Below, piece after piece: positions 1 through 8,851 of a stretch of DNA of 64,000 nucleotides. The position numbers and the translations under genes were made by a program. Source of the stretch: CAIVVT01 sp963823095. Its GTDB lineage: Bacteria; Acidobacteriota; Terriglobia; Bryobacterales; Bryobacteraceae. The stretch is taken from NCBI GenBank assembly GCA_963823095.1, contig CAWGKI010000006.1, positions 372,001 to 436,000 of the forward strand, given 5' to 3'. Within the stretch, counting starts at the first letter, position 1; each line of letters starts with the position of its first letter. The notes beneath the pieces were generated by a model. That model was given only the letters and a program-made list of their open reading frames with translations, did not search any database and was not told where the DNA came from.

Positions 1-2
1 TC

Positions 3-512
3 GGCATCTCGCACTACATCTCGCAGCAGATCAACTACTCTCTGCTCGCGCGCGAATCCGAGCACGATCTTATCCCGGTTAGCCTCGACCAGAATGTCGG
101 GATCATGGTGTGGAGCCCCTTGCAGGCCGGACTGCTGTCGGGCAAGTTCCACCGTGCATCCGGCAAACCAGCCGAATCTCGTTTGAATACCCTCGATGCG
201 CCGGGCAACATCGACCAGGAACGGCTCTTCAACGTCGTTGACGTGCTTGGACAAATTGCGCACGCCCGGGGCGTCTCCGTCGCGCAGGTCGCCCTGAACT
301 GGGTCATCAGGAAACCCGGCGTCGATACTGTCATCATCGGTGCGCGCAACGAGGCTCAGTTGTTGGATAATCTGGCGGCGGCCAATTGGAAGATGAGCGA
401 CGCAGAGGTGGAGATGTTGGACCAGGTCAGCGCCATTCCTTTGCCCTATCCCCAATGGCACCAGCAGAAGTTCGGAGCCGAACGGAATCCGCCCGCGAAG
501 CACGTGAGGTGA
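3..512 (+). CDS. Aldo/keto reductase, C-terminal part (5' end outside window)
   Basis: The reading frame is open from the left edge, so only the last 169 residues are present. The visible part contains the strands 'QQINYSLLAR' and 'GIMVWSPLQAGLLSGKF', then 'SVAQVALNWVIRKPGVDTVI' followed by IGAR, which are typical of the NADPH-binding C-terminal half of the AKR barrel (YhdN/AKR11-like proteins). The catalytic Asp-Tyr-Lys-His residues lie outside the window and cannot be checked. The stop is 7 nt before a Gfo/Idh/MocA gene on the same strand, so it is probably the first visible gene of a carbohydrate-oxidation operon. Substrate is unknown. Confidence 0.88.
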   Translation, partial: GISHYISQQINYSLLARESEHDLIPVSLDQNVGIMVWSPLQAGLLSGKFHRASGKPAESRLNTLDAPGNIDQERLFNVVDVLGQIAHARGVSVAQVALNWVIRKPGVDTVIIGARNEAQLLDNLAAANWKMSDAEVEMLDQVSAIPLPYPQWHQQKFGAERNPPAKHVR

Positions 513-519
513 CAACGCT

Positions 520-1782
520 ATGACAAATCCAAATCGACGGCAATTCCTCGGAGCGATTAGCGCTCCTCTCGTATACGGGGCCGCGGCCGCGCCGAACCTG
601 AAGATCGGCGTGATCGGCTGCGGCTGGTATGGCGGCGTGGACGCCAACAACGCGCTCGCGGCCGGAGGCGTCGAGATCGTCGCCATCTGCGACGCCGATA
701 GCGATCACTTGAAATCGTTCGCCGACGAGATGGAGAAGAAGCAGGGCTCGCGGCCAAAGACGTTCAAGGACTATCGCGAGTTGCTCGACATGCCGGGCCT
801 TCAGGCGGTGATTATCGCGACGCCGCCCCACTGGCACGCGCTGCCCTTCCTTGCCGCGTGCCGCAAGGGACTGCACATTTACGAGGAGAAGCCGCTCGCC
901 TACGACATCCGCGAAGGCCGAGCGATGGTGGAGGCCGCCAAGAACAACGCAGGCGTTGTCCAGATCGGGTTCCAGCGCAGACAGAGCGAAGCCTTCCAGC
1001 AGGTCGCGCAATTCATCCGCGAAGGCAACGCCGGCAGGATTGTGCAAGCCGACGTTCAGATCCACTACACCGCCGGCACGCCGGATGCCACTCCTCAAGA
1101 CCCGCCTCCTTCGCTCGATTGGGAGCAGTGGTGCGGACCCGCTCCGAAGTGGCCCTACAGCCCAGCCATCGGGCACAAGAGCTGGCGCCTCGCGGAACCT
1201 TACGGCAACGGGCACCTGGTGGATTGGGGCATCCACCTGATCGACGCCACGCGCGTCATCCTAGGCGAGTCCATGCCGAAGTTCGTGGAAGCCGTCGGCG
1301 GCCTCTACCAGTTAGGCGGAAAGATCACGACGCCCGACACGCTCACTGCGCATTTCGAGTTCGAGCGCTGCCCCGTGGTCTGGCGGCATCGGATCTGGGG
1401 CGCAACGGAATTGACTCCCGAGCTCTCAAACGGCATCACCTTCTTTGGCGAGAAAGCTTCCGTCTTCGCGACGGACGATCATTGGACCGTCATCCCGAAC
1501 GGCAAGGACTCCGAACGAAAGACATTCCGGGTGACCGGCGACACCGGGCTGAAGCACGTCCAGAACTGGCTCGACTCCATACGCGCAGGCAAGCAGCCGA
1601 TGTGCCTCCCAGAGGACGGCTTCCTTTCCACCGCGACCGTTCAACTCGCGATGATTTCGTACAAGACGAAATCACGCGTCGTGTGGGACCGCCAGCACCA
1701 ACAGGTGATCGGCAATCCCTCTGCCTCGAAGCTGCTGAAGCGGGAATATCGCGCACCGTACAAGCATCCCTACGCAGGCTGA
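520..1782 (+). CDS. Gfo/Idh/MocA family oxidoreductase with Tat-type leader
   Basis: A 420-residue NAD(P)-dependent dehydrogenase. Residues 6-25 (NRRQFLGAISAPLVYGAAAA) look like a twin-arginine leader, so it is probably exported. The Rossmann nucleotide-binding motif GVIGCGWYGG is at about 30-39, the family EKP motif ('YEEKPLAYD') at about 121-129, and 'DWGIHLIDATR' matches the catalytic His/Asp segment. A GAGGTGA ribosome-binding site precedes the ATG, only 7 nt downstream of the aldo/keto reductase. Members oxidise sugars, inositols or related polyols using a tightly bound nicotinamide cofactor. The exact substrate cannot be read from sequence. Confidence 0.9.
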   Translation: MTNPNRRQFLGAISAPLVYGAAAAPNLKIGVIGCGWYGGVDANNALAAGGVEIVAICDADSDHLKSFADEMEKKQGSRPKTFKDYRELLDMPGLQAVIIATPPHWHALPFLAACRKGLHIYEEKPLAYDIREGRAMVEAAKNNAGVVQIGFQRRQSEAFQQVAQFIREGNAGRIVQADVQIHYTAGTPDATPQDPPPSLDWEQWCGPAPKWPYSPAIGHKSWRLAEPYGNGHLVDWGIHLIDATRVILGESMPKFVEAVGGLYQLGGKITTPDTLTAHFEFERCPVVWRHRIWGATELTPELSNGITFFGEKASVFATDDHWTVIPNGKDSERKTFRVTGDTGLKHVQNWLDSIRAGKQPMCLPEDGFLSTATVQLAMISYKTKSRVVWDRQHQQVIGNPSASKLLKREYRAPYKHPYAG

Positions 1783-1927
1783 AGCCGCCACCGGTGACGA
1801 CCGGGATTGGCCCAAGGACGCCGGAAAGGTTGCGCTTCCCCTGCGAGGGGACCGTATTGACGCGGCTTCCAGGCGATCGGCATTGCAATGTCGTACGATT
1901 GATGAAAGTTTGGCGGTCTTTTTCAAC

Positions 1928-3037
1928 ATGGACGCACTCCAGCTCAACCACATGCCACCGCCACCGCTCCGGCTCGACTGGCGCATCGGCGCCATCGGCA
2001 GTGGATTCATCATGCGCGACGTGCATTTGGTCGCCTACCGCAAGTTGGGTTTGAAGATCGCCGCGATCACGGGCAAGCCGCTGGAACAGGCGCGCGAAGT
2101 CGCGTCAGCTCGCGGCATTGAGCGCGTCTACGATTCATACTCCGAGTTGATTGCCGACCCCTCGATCGAGGTGCTCGACATCGCCGTGCCGCCCGATCTC
2201 CAACCCGCCATTATCAGCGAGGCCGCGCGTCACTCCGGCCACATCAAGGGCATTCTGGCGCAGAAGCCGCTGGCCATGAACTACGCCGAGGCGCTGTCAG
2301 TCGTGGAGACGTGCGAGCGGGCCGGCATCGTTCTGGCCGTGAATCAGAACATGCGGTATGACCAGTCGATCCGCGCGCTGAAGACTCTGCTCGAACGCGG
2401 CGATCTGGGCGAGCCCGTGCTGGCGACCATCGAGATGCGCGCCATCCCGCACTGGCAGGCGTGGCTGCGCGATTATCCGGGGTTGACGCTGGCCGCGATG
2501 AGCATTCATCACCTGGACTGCTTCCGTTATCTATTCGGCGATCCAGAGTGTGTTTACGCCAGCGCCCGTACCGATCCGCGCACGCAGTTCGCACACCGCG
2601 ACGGCATCGTGCTCTACATTCTCGAATACTCCAATGGGTTCCGGGCGTCGTCCTGGGACGACGTGTGGGCTGGTCCGGCGCGCGAAGGGGCGGCTTCGGA
2701 CACCTATATCAAGTGGCGCGTCGAGGGCACAGACGGTCTGGCCGAGGGTACCATCGGCTGGCCCGGCTATCCCAATGCCGTGCCGAGCACAATTCGCTTT
2801 GCCACCAAGCGTCAGCCCGGCGTCTGGATCGCTCCCGAGTGGCCGGAGACCTGGTTTCCCGACGCGTTTCAAGGCACGATGGGAGAGCTGCTCGACTGCC
2901 TGACGGAAGGTCGCACGCCACGGATCGGTGGCCGCGACAATCTGGGGACCATGGCCCTGGTGGATGCCTGCTACCTTTCGCTCGACGAACACCGCCCGGT
3001 GCGCATCCGGGAAATATCCGAGGGAGGTCGATCGTGA
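1928..3037 (+). CDS. Gfo/Idh/MocA family oxidoreductase (cytoplasmic)
   Basis: About 369 residues from the ATG at 1928; an in-frame ATG at 1883 would add 15 residues that look nonconserved, and no start has a strong ribosome-binding site. The Rossmann motif GAIGSGFIMRD is at about 21-31. The usual EKP motif is QKP here ('LAQKPLAMNY'). No export signal is present, unlike the preceding paralogue. The stop TGA overlaps the GTG start of the isomerase downstream (GTGA at 3034-3037), which indicates translational coupling. Probable sugar or polyol dehydrogenase; substrate unknown. Confidence 0.87.
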   Translation: MDALQLNHMPPPPLRLDWRIGAIGSGFIMRDVHLVAYRKLGLKIAAITGKPLEQAREVASARGIERVYDSYSELIADPSIEVLDIAVPPDLQPAIISEAARHSGHIKGILAQKPLAMNYAEALSVVETCERAGIVLAVNQNMRYDQSIRALKTLLERGDLGEPVLATIEMRAIPHWQAWLRDYPGLTLAAMSIHHLDCFRYLFGDPECVYASARTDPRTQFAHRDGIVLYILEYSNGFRASSWDDVWAGPAREGAASDTYIKWRVEGTDGLAEGTIGWPGYPNAVPSTIRFATKRQPGVWIAPEWPETWFPDAFQGTMGELLDCLTEGRTPRIGGRDNLGTMALVDACYLSLDEHRPVRIREISEGGRS

Positions 3038-3855
3038 AACTGGGACTCATCAGTTCCGCCTGGCTCGGCTCGGGGGTTGGCACGGCCGAAGGCATTCGCC
3101 TGACCAAAGAAATCGGATTCGACACCATCGACATCTTCGCCGATCCGCTGGAGATCGACGTTCGCGAGCGCAGGCTGATTCGCGATACCTGCCGGGCGGT
3201 GGGAATTCCCGTGGTCTCCACGGTTTGCTGCGCGCTGGGCATCGCCGACTTCAACGCGCCCGTGCGCCGCTTTCACACGCAGCGGGCGAAGGCGTATCTG
3301 GATCTGGCTTATGAGTTGGAGGGCCGCAATCTGCTGCTCGTTCTGGGCGAGTACATCTGGCAGCAGGAGGTGATTACGCCGAAGGACCAGTGGAACTGGG
3401 CCGTGGAGCACGTGCGCGAGCTGGGCGAGCATGCCGCGAGTCTGGGACTCGAGATCGCGCTCGAACTGGAGCCGTTTCAACTCTCGCTGATCAACGACGT
3501 CCCGAAGATGATCGCCTTTCTTGACGACGTGGCGCACCCGGCGGTGAAGGCTAATGTGGACGTCTCGCATCTGGCTCTGGCGAGGACCGTTCCCAACGAG
3601 CTAGACGGGCTCGCCGGGCGCATCGCGCACGTGCATTTCTCCGATTGTGATGGCTTGAAGCATGGCGATCTGCCGCCTGGGCGCGGCGTCGTCGACTTCC
3701 CGCCCTATCTCTCGGCGCTGAAGGCCACCGGGTTCAATGGCACGATCAGCATCGAGTTGGAGTACTCTCCGGAGCCGGACAAGATAGTGGACTGGGTGAC
3801 GGAGGCGTACCGGGAAACCGACCGGTTGATGCAGGCGCTGGGTATCCGAAGCTAG
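3034..3855 (+). CDS. Sugar phosphate isomerase/epimerase (xylose-isomerase-like TIM barrel)
   Basis: 273 residues from GTG 3034, which overlaps the previous stop and follows an AGGGAGG ribosome-binding site; the longer open frame upstream lies inside the oxidoreductase gene and is not used. The AP-endonuclease-2 type barrel is recognised from the ordered metal-ligand segments 'ALELEPFQL' (Glu), 'NVDVSHLAL' (Asp/His), 'HVHFSDCDG' (His/Asp) and 'SIELEYS' (Glu). Enzymes of this fold isomerise or epimerise ketoses or inosose derivatives and often sit beside Gfo/Idh/MocA dehydrogenases, as here. It is cytoplasmic. Substrate is not determinable. Confidence 0.87.
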   Translation: MKLGLISSAWLGSGVGTAEGIRLTKEIGFDTIDIFADPLEIDVRERRLIRDTCRAVGIPVVSTVCCALGIADFNAPVRRFHTQRAKAYLDLAYELEGRNLLLVLGEYIWQQEVITPKDQWNWAVEHVRELGEHAASLGLEIALELEPFQLSLINDVPKMIAFLDDVAHPAVKANVDVSHLALARTVPNELDGLAGRIAHVHFSDCDGLKHGDLPPGRGVVDFPPYLSALKATGFNGTISIELEYSPEPDKIVDWVTEAYRETDRLMQALGIRS

Positions 3856-3869
3856 CAAAGGAGCCGGGC

Positions 3870-4721
3870 ATGGCAAGAGGTCCGTTGACTGCTGAGAACG
3901 TCGAACAGTACAAGCGGGACGGCTTCGTGCTTGTGCGAGGCATGTTCAGCTTTGAAGAGATTGGGCTGCTGCGGCGCGCGGCGAAGGAAGACAAGGAACT
4001 CGACGATCACTCCTTCGGCAAGGCTGACGGCGAGGGCGGTGTGGTGCGCCTGTCGTTGTGGAACCATCCCGGCGACGGCATATACGGAATGTTCGCGCGT
4101 TGCCGGTCGATGGTCGATTCGGCGGAGTTGCTGCTCGAAGGCGAGGTCTACCATTACCACTCGAAGATGATTATGAAGGAGCCTCGCATCGGCGGCGCGT
4201 GGGCCTGGCACCAGGACTATGGCTACTGGTATCAGAACGGCGTGCTGTTTCCGCTGCTCACCAGCGTCTCCATCGCCGTTGACCGGGCCACCAGGGAGAA
4301 CGGCTGCCTGCAGGTGCTGAAGGGCTCGCATCTCGCCGGGCGCATCGAGCACACCCTCACCGGCGAACAGGCCGGAGCGGATCTCGAGCGCGTCAACGAA
4401 CTGGCCAAGCGGCTCGAACTCGTCTACGTCGAGATGGAGCCGGGCGACGCCCTTTTCTTCGATTCCAATCTGCTGCACCGCAGCGATCAGAATCATTCGG
4501 AGAATCCGCGCTGGTCGATGATCTGTTGCTACAACGCGGCGCGCAACGACCCGTACAAGGAAGCGCACCATCCGCGCTACACGCCGCTCCATAAGGTGGA
4601 TGACGCGATGATTCTCGCGGCGGGGGCCAAACGCTACGCGGCGGACAGCGCGCCAGAGATGGACTGGCTCGACCCCGGCCACGATGCAAGCGCGGCGAGT
4701 CTCGCGCCGAAGCCCGAATGA
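3870..4721 (+). CDS. Phytanoyl-CoA dioxygenase (PhyH) family protein
   Basis: 283 residues, matching the usual length of the Fe(II)/2-oxoglutarate-dependent PhyH family. The iron-binding facial triad is visible as H114-x-D116 ('WHQDYGYW') and distal H203 ('LLHRSDQN'); R214 ('NPRWSM') is suitably placed to bind 2-oxoglutarate. An AAAGGAG site precedes the ATG 14 nt after the isomerase stop. The gene overlaps the next one by ATGA. In this setting it probably hydroxylates or oxidatively cleaves a small molecule derived from the operon's carbohydrate substrate, but that is inference. Confidence 0.88.
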   Translation: MARGPLTAENVEQYKRDGFVLVRGMFSFEEIGLLRRAAKEDKELDDHSFGKADGEGGVVRLSLWNHPGDGIYGMFARCRSMVDSAELLLEGEVYHYHSKMIMKEPRIGGAWAWHQDYGYWYQNGVLFPLLTSVSIAVDRATRENGCLQVLKGSHLAGRIEHTLTGEQAGADLERVNELAKRLELVYVEMEPGDALFFDSNLLHRSDQNHSENPRWSMICCYNAARNDPYKEAHHPRYTPLHKVDDAMILAAGAKRYAADSAPEMDWLDPGHDASAASLAPKPE

Positions 4722-5626
4722 CGATCCGCAATACCTCCGACGGCAGCGCAAGCCAACCCGCCTTGCGCTGTTATCTCAATCTGATGTCGCTGGAGGATCT
4801 ACCCGCCAACTCCTCCGTGCCGGCCACGGGTTCAGTAGATCGCTGTTCGAAGCGATCGGCGCGCGCGGGCTACCACGGCGTGCAGTTCGTAGCCCCAGCC
4901 AAGCGCGAGCAACTCGCGGCTTGCGCACGGCTGGGCTTGGGGCGAGCCGGATCCGGACGGGTGAATCTGCCGTCGGAGGCCGCGGAACACGCCGCCCGCT
5001 TTCGCGACGAAGGGCTGGAGTGCGCCACGCTTCACGTGGGCTGGGGCATGGAAGACAACGACGAGGCGGCCCGGCTGATCGAAGCCGTGCTCGAAGCGTC
5101 GACGCGCTACAACCTCCCGATGTACGTCGAGACGCATCGCGCGACAATCTTCCAGGATCTCTGGCGCAGCGTACAGTTCGTTCGCCGTTTTCCCGAACTG
5201 CGTTTCAACGGCGACTTCTCCCACTGGTACACCGGCCTCGAAATGGTATACGGAGGATTCGAGAACAAGCTGGCCTTCATCGAGCCGGTGCTCGAGCGCG
5301 TTCGTTTCTTGCACGGCCGCATCGGCAATCCGGGCTGCATCCAGGTTGATATCGGCGAAGGCGATACGGTCGCGCATCCCTATGTGGAGCACTTCCGCGC
5401 TCTGTGGACGGCGGCTTTTCGCGGCTTCCTCCAATCCGCGGCGCCCGGCGATTACATCCTCTTCGTCCCGGAGTTGTTGAGCCCGCGCATCTACTACGCG
5501 CGCCTGCTCAAGCGCGACACCGTCGATGGAGAAGAAGAGAGCGATCGCTGGCAGCAGTCACTCGTCCTGCGCCGCATCGCAGAGGAATGCTTCGCCGACG
5601 CCGGGGCTGAATTGGAGAAGAAGTAG
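4718..5626 (+). CDS. TIM-barrel sugar isomerase-like protein
   Basis: 302 residues starting at the ATG that overlaps the dioxygenase stop (ATGA). The segments 'LPMYVETHRATI', 'FNGDFSHWYTGLE' and 'FLHGRIGNPG' resemble the metal-site strands of xylose-isomerase-like (AP endonuclease 2) barrels. The N-terminal 45 residues look less conserved than the rest. It is the last gene of the operon and runs into a convergent gene 23 nt away. A metabolic role beside the other isomerase and the dehydrogenases is likely; the precise reaction is not recognisable. Confidence 0.75.
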   Translation: MTIRNTSDGSASQPALRCYLNLMSLEDLPANSSVPATGSVDRCSKRSARAGYHGVQFVAPAKREQLAACARLGLGRAGSGRVNLPSEAAEHAARFRDEGLECATLHVGWGMEDNDEAARLIEAVLEASTRYNLPMYVETHRATIFQDLWRSVQFVRRFPELRFNGDFSHWYTGLEMVYGGFENKLAFIEPVLERVRFLHGRIGNPGCIQVDIGEGDTVAHPYVEHFRALWTAAFRGFLQSAAPGDYILFVPELLSPRIYYARLLKRDTVDGEEESDRWQQSLVLRRIAEECFADAGAELEKK

Positions 5627-5649
5627 GCGCCCAATCGGCGCGGGAGTGA

Positions 5650-6549
5650 TCAATGCCAGATTTCGCCCTGAATCGCGTCGCCCGGGACGTCGATCAACTG
5701 CACACTGGAAATCGTCTTCATCGTGCGATGGTCGGCGAACGTCCAAACCACTTTCTTATCGCGCGTCACTTCGATCAAGTGAGGGGCCTTGCCGAAATTC
5801 CCGTGGCCCAGCCAGTTGCTCATCACCGTGTTGCCATTCGGAAGGCGCTGGAGCCCGCCCATGAACTTCAGGCTGACGCCCCGCAGCTCATCGCCACTTA
5901 CCGACCAAACGGTTTCGCCGGCGGGCGAAACCTCGAAGACCTTGGCCGGCACGCCGCCGGAATCCGCGCCTGCGATGAGCGTGTTGCCGTTTGGCAGACG
6001 AATCGCGCTGTGTGCCCCTCCAGGAACCGGGATCTCACGCAGCAGCTTCCCCTGTGGATCGTATTCCCTGACCGCCTTCCCGCCGTAGTGGCAGACCAAG
6101 TAGTTCCCGTCGGCGAGGCGGCGCGCGTTCCGCATATAGACGTGTCCGCCGCTTTCCCCGTCCGGAAGCAAACGAATCTCCTTGACGATCTTCCCGGCTC
6201 GGCTCACTTCCAGCAGGCGCCCGGAGGTGCATTCGCCGATGAACGTGTTGCCGTTGGGCAGCCGCTGGCACGCATAGATCTCAGAGGCCGACTCGTACGA
6301 GAACACGATCTTCTTCTCGCGCGTAACCTCCTTCACCCCGTGGCCCGTATTGAACAGCAGATTTCCATTGGGGAGGAGCCAGATGTCGTTGGCGTCGGGA
6401 GCATCGTAACTCCACTCGGCTTGGCCGTCCGCAGCCACGATGAAGACCTTGCCTTGAGTGTAGTCGGTGCATACGAAACGGTGTGACGATGCGGGCGTCC
6501 ACAAGCCTAGAGCGTCAACAAGGAGAAGGAGCAGATCGATTCCATTCAC
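5650..6549 (-). CDS. Secreted beta-propeller protein (LPNGNT repeats)
   Basis: 299 residues. The N-terminus is hydrophobic ('MNGIDLLLLLVDALGL'), suggesting export. The body is built of about six blade repeats marked by LPNGN/LADGN turns: 'LLPNGNLLFNTG', 'RLPNGNTFIGE', 'RLADGNYLVCH', 'RLPNGNTLIAGADSGG' and 'RLPNGNTVMSNW'. Repeats of this type occur in arylsulfotransferase-like and PQQ-like propellers, but no catalytic motif was found. It is convergent with the upstream operon. Role unknown; possibly a carbohydrate- or protein-binding scaffold outside the cell. Confidence 0.75.
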   Translation of the reverse strand: MNGIDLLLLLVDALGLWTPASSHRFVCTDYTQGKVFIVAADGQAEWSYDAPDANDIWLLPNGNLLFNTGHGVKEVTREKKIVFSYESASEIYACQRLPNGNTFIGECTSGRLLEVSRAGKIVKEIRLLPDGESGGHVYMRNARRLADGNYLVCHYGGKAVREYDPQGKLLREIPVPGGAHSAIRLPNGNTLIAGADSGGVPAKVFEVSPAGETVWSVSGDELRGVSLKFMGGLQRLPNGNTVMSNWLGHGNFGKAPHLIEVTRDKKVVWTFADHRTMKTISSVQLIDVPGDAIQGEIWH

Positions 6550-6736
6550 CCCCCCACCTTACCGCGCGCGTCAGTCCGGGCATATGGGCCGACTATGGCG
6601 AACGGCGGTTCAAGACAAATCCGCCTGCGGCGAGGCTGCAGTGGCCACCTGATTCAACCAGCCCACACGGACACACGGACACAATGGTCGCAGCAATATC
6701 GACTCCGATATACTGATCGCGGTCCCTACCATCATC

Positions 6737-7405
6737 ATGAATACTCAACATCTTCTCCAAATGCTCCTGGTTTTCGCCTTCGCCGTCTCTGGCGTTGTCG
6801 TTGCGCAGCAAGCCGCGGGCGGCCCGCGCGGTATCTTCTCCGGCTCCTCGGACATCGGCAAGACACGGGCCGGTTCTACCACCTACGAGTCAACCGGAGG
6901 CGTATACCGAGTGATTGGCGGTGGCGCAGACATGTGGGGCGACGCTGACGCATTCCATTTCGGTTGGGTTCGACTCGCTGGCGACGCGACTCTGACTGCT
7001 GACGTCAAGTTCGCCAAGGGCAGCCATGCGCCTCTGGAAAAGGCCGTCCTGATCTTTCGTCAAAGCCTGGATCTCGCGTCGCCGTACGCCGATGTCGCAA
7101 TCCATGCCGACGGGCACATTACGCTGCAATTTAGAGCGGCCGCCGCCGGAAAGACTGAGGACGTGACTGCGGCCGAACACGGTTCGACACGCCTTCGTAT
7201 CGAGCGCAGCGGCAACAAATTCACGGCCTTCACCGGGGCACCCGATGGGAAGCTTACCGCCTTTGCCAGCACTACAATCGCACTGGGAGATCCTGTCTAC
7301 GTCGGCATAGGAGTTTGCGCGCACAACGCGGAGGGCCTCACCACGGCCGAATTCTCGAACGTCACCATCGAACCGGCTGCCGCATTGTCAGCCGCGCAGA
7401 AGTAG
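6737..7405 (+). CDS. Secreted concanavalin-A-like domain protein
   Basis: 222 residues with a Sec-type signal peptide (about 1-26, hydrophobic 'LLVFAFAVSGVVVAQQ'). The rest looks like a single beta-jellyroll: 'YRVIGGGADMWGDADAFHF', 'LTADVKFAKGS', 'KAVLIFRQSLD', 'TRLRIERSGNKFTAF' and 'VYVGIGVCAHN'. That pattern is like DUF1349/laminin-G-type modules appended to TolB-like proteins in Acidobacteria. No catalytic residues are evident, so a binding role is more likely than an enzymatic one. It lies 54 nt before the beta-helix gene and may be cotranscribed with it. Confidence 0.72.
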   Translation: MNTQHLLQMLLVFAFAVSGVVVAQQAAGGPRGIFSGSSDIGKTRAGSTTYESTGGVYRVIGGGADMWGDADAFHFGWVRLAGDATLTADVKFAKGSHAPLEKAVLIFRQSLDLASPYADVAIHADGHITLQFRAAAAGKTEDVTAAEHGSTRLRIERSGNKFTAFTGAPDGKLTAFASTTIALGDPVYVGIGVCAHNAEGLTTAEFSNVTIEPAAALSAAQK

Positions 7406-7459
7406 TGAAGCTTGGCGCTACGAGAAAGTCCAATTCAGCGTACAAACCGCGAGGCTTGA

Positions 7460-8644
7460 ATGTCAGTTGAAAAGACCGATGGAACTTTCAGTCGCCGGCA
7501 TCTCGGCCATGCAGCCGTTCTGGGCGGGATGTTGACGGGCATCGGAAGCGCCGCTATCGCTGCGCCGAACTCCAGCGCTGAGTCGCCCGACACGGGAAGC
7601 ACATTATTCAACGTGCGGCAATTCGGAGCCAAGGGGGATGGCAAAAGCGACGACACCAAGGCTATACAGGCTGCCATAGACGCAGGAGGGCAAACGGGCG
7701 CAGTCTTCGTTCCTCCGGGCCTTTATTTGAGTTCCGAGCTTCACTTGCGGCCGCACGTCAGTCTCATCGGCGGTGCCGGCTGGAGCTATCGAGCGTCAGG
7801 CGGTTCGGTCCTTCGCTTGAACGATTCCAAGGCCACCTGTTTGCTGAACATCACCGGAGCGTTCGGAGTCAGCATCGACGGGCTATCTCTGGAGGGAGGA
7901 AACCTCGGCAAGAGCACGCACGGTATCTTCCTCAACAAACCGGATTACGGCAAGGAGGAGGACGCCTTCCGTATAGAGCGTTCCAGAATCTCGAATTTCA
8001 GCGGGGATGGAGTGCGCCTGTTTCGCGCCTGGTGCTTCTCGATCCGTCATTGCATGATCGCCCACAATGGCGGAGACGGAGTTTCTCTCAAGGGCTGGGA
8101 CGGATTCCTGCTGGACAATTGGCTTTCTGGCAATCGCGGCGCCGGGTTTGGCGCACGAGAGGAAAACGCGTCCTGTACGTTCACCGCCAACCGGATTGAG
8201 TGGAACGGAGAAGGAATCGTGATTGCCGGCGGGGATGGCTACAACATCACAGGTAATTTCTTCGATCGTTCCGGCGGCTGCGCTCTCATCCTGCGCCGGG
8301 GCGCCAATGGCCCCTGCCAACAAATGACCATTACCGGGAATTTCTTCAAGCGCAGTGGAAAGTCGGCCGAGGCGGATACCCACGATTCCGGCCAAGTGCG
8401 GCTCGAAGGAGCCCGCGGCGTCACATTCTCGGGTAACAACCTGCAGGTCGGACGCGATGACGGTGGAGGCGGTCAGTTGTCGCCTTCTTACGGGATCATC
8501 TATAGAGACCTGCAGCATTGCCTGATCGGCAACAACGTTCTGCATGAGGGAGCTGTCAAAGAACTCATCGTCGATCTGGGTGGCAACGAGACAGGCGTCG
8601 TCGTCAAAGACAACCCAGGGTGTCTCTTCCAGGCCAAGAAGTAA
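7460..8644 (+). CDS. Pectate lyase superfamily / right-handed beta-helix protein
   Basis: 394 residues. A leader with 'RRHLGHAAVLGGML' and a cleavage region near 'AIAAP' indicates export. Residues 48-60 onward carry the Pectate_lyase_3 opening signature 'NVRQFGAKGDGKSDDTKAI' followed by 'GAVFVPPGLYLSS'. The remainder is a beta-helix with repeated 'NITGNFF', 'MTITGNFF' and 'FSGNNL' coils. The fold is found in polysaccharide lyases, GH28/GH55-like enzymes and epimerases. It probably acts on an extracellular polysaccharide; the linkage cleaved is not predictable. Confidence 0.82.
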   Translation: MSVEKTDGTFSRRHLGHAAVLGGMLTGIGSAAIAAPNSSAESPDTGSTLFNVRQFGAKGDGKSDDTKAIQAAIDAGGQTGAVFVPPGLYLSSELHLRPHVSLIGGAGWSYRASGGSVLRLNDSKATCLLNITGAFGVSIDGLSLEGGNLGKSTHGIFLNKPDYGKEEDAFRIERSRISNFSGDGVRLFRAWCFSIRHCMIAHNGGDGVSLKGWDGFLLDNWLSGNRGAGFGAREENASCTFTANRIEWNGEGIVIAGGDGYNITGNFFDRSGGCALILRRGANGPCQQMTITGNFFKRSGKSAEADTHDSGQVRLEGARGVTFSGNNLQVGRDDGGGGQLSPSYGIIYRDLQHCLIGNNVLHEGAVKELIVDLGGNETGVVVKDNPGCLFQAKK

Positions 8645-8851
8645 GGGCCGCGCACCGGGGCGCTTGAGACCTTCGGAAAATACACCACTGGCTCGTGTTG
8701 CGTGCTTGCGGCTCCCTGGTGAGGAACTCTACCTTTCAGAGCCTCTTCGAAGGACGTTTCGGCGGGTACATCGGTGTGTCATCGTTGTGGCTGGCACGGC
8801 TCTTCAAGTAATCAAACACACCAGGTCGATCGGGCACAGGAGGAAACATTC

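Noticed and set aside
858..2054. 398-residue + strand open frame
   Set aside because: It overlaps two convincing Gfo/Idh/MocA genes in another frame and is Arg/Pro-rich; a GC-rich shadow frame.
2461..3033. 5' extension of the isomerase frame
   Set aside because: It lies inside the preceding oxidoreductase gene; the GTG at 3034 with a ribosome-binding site is the start.
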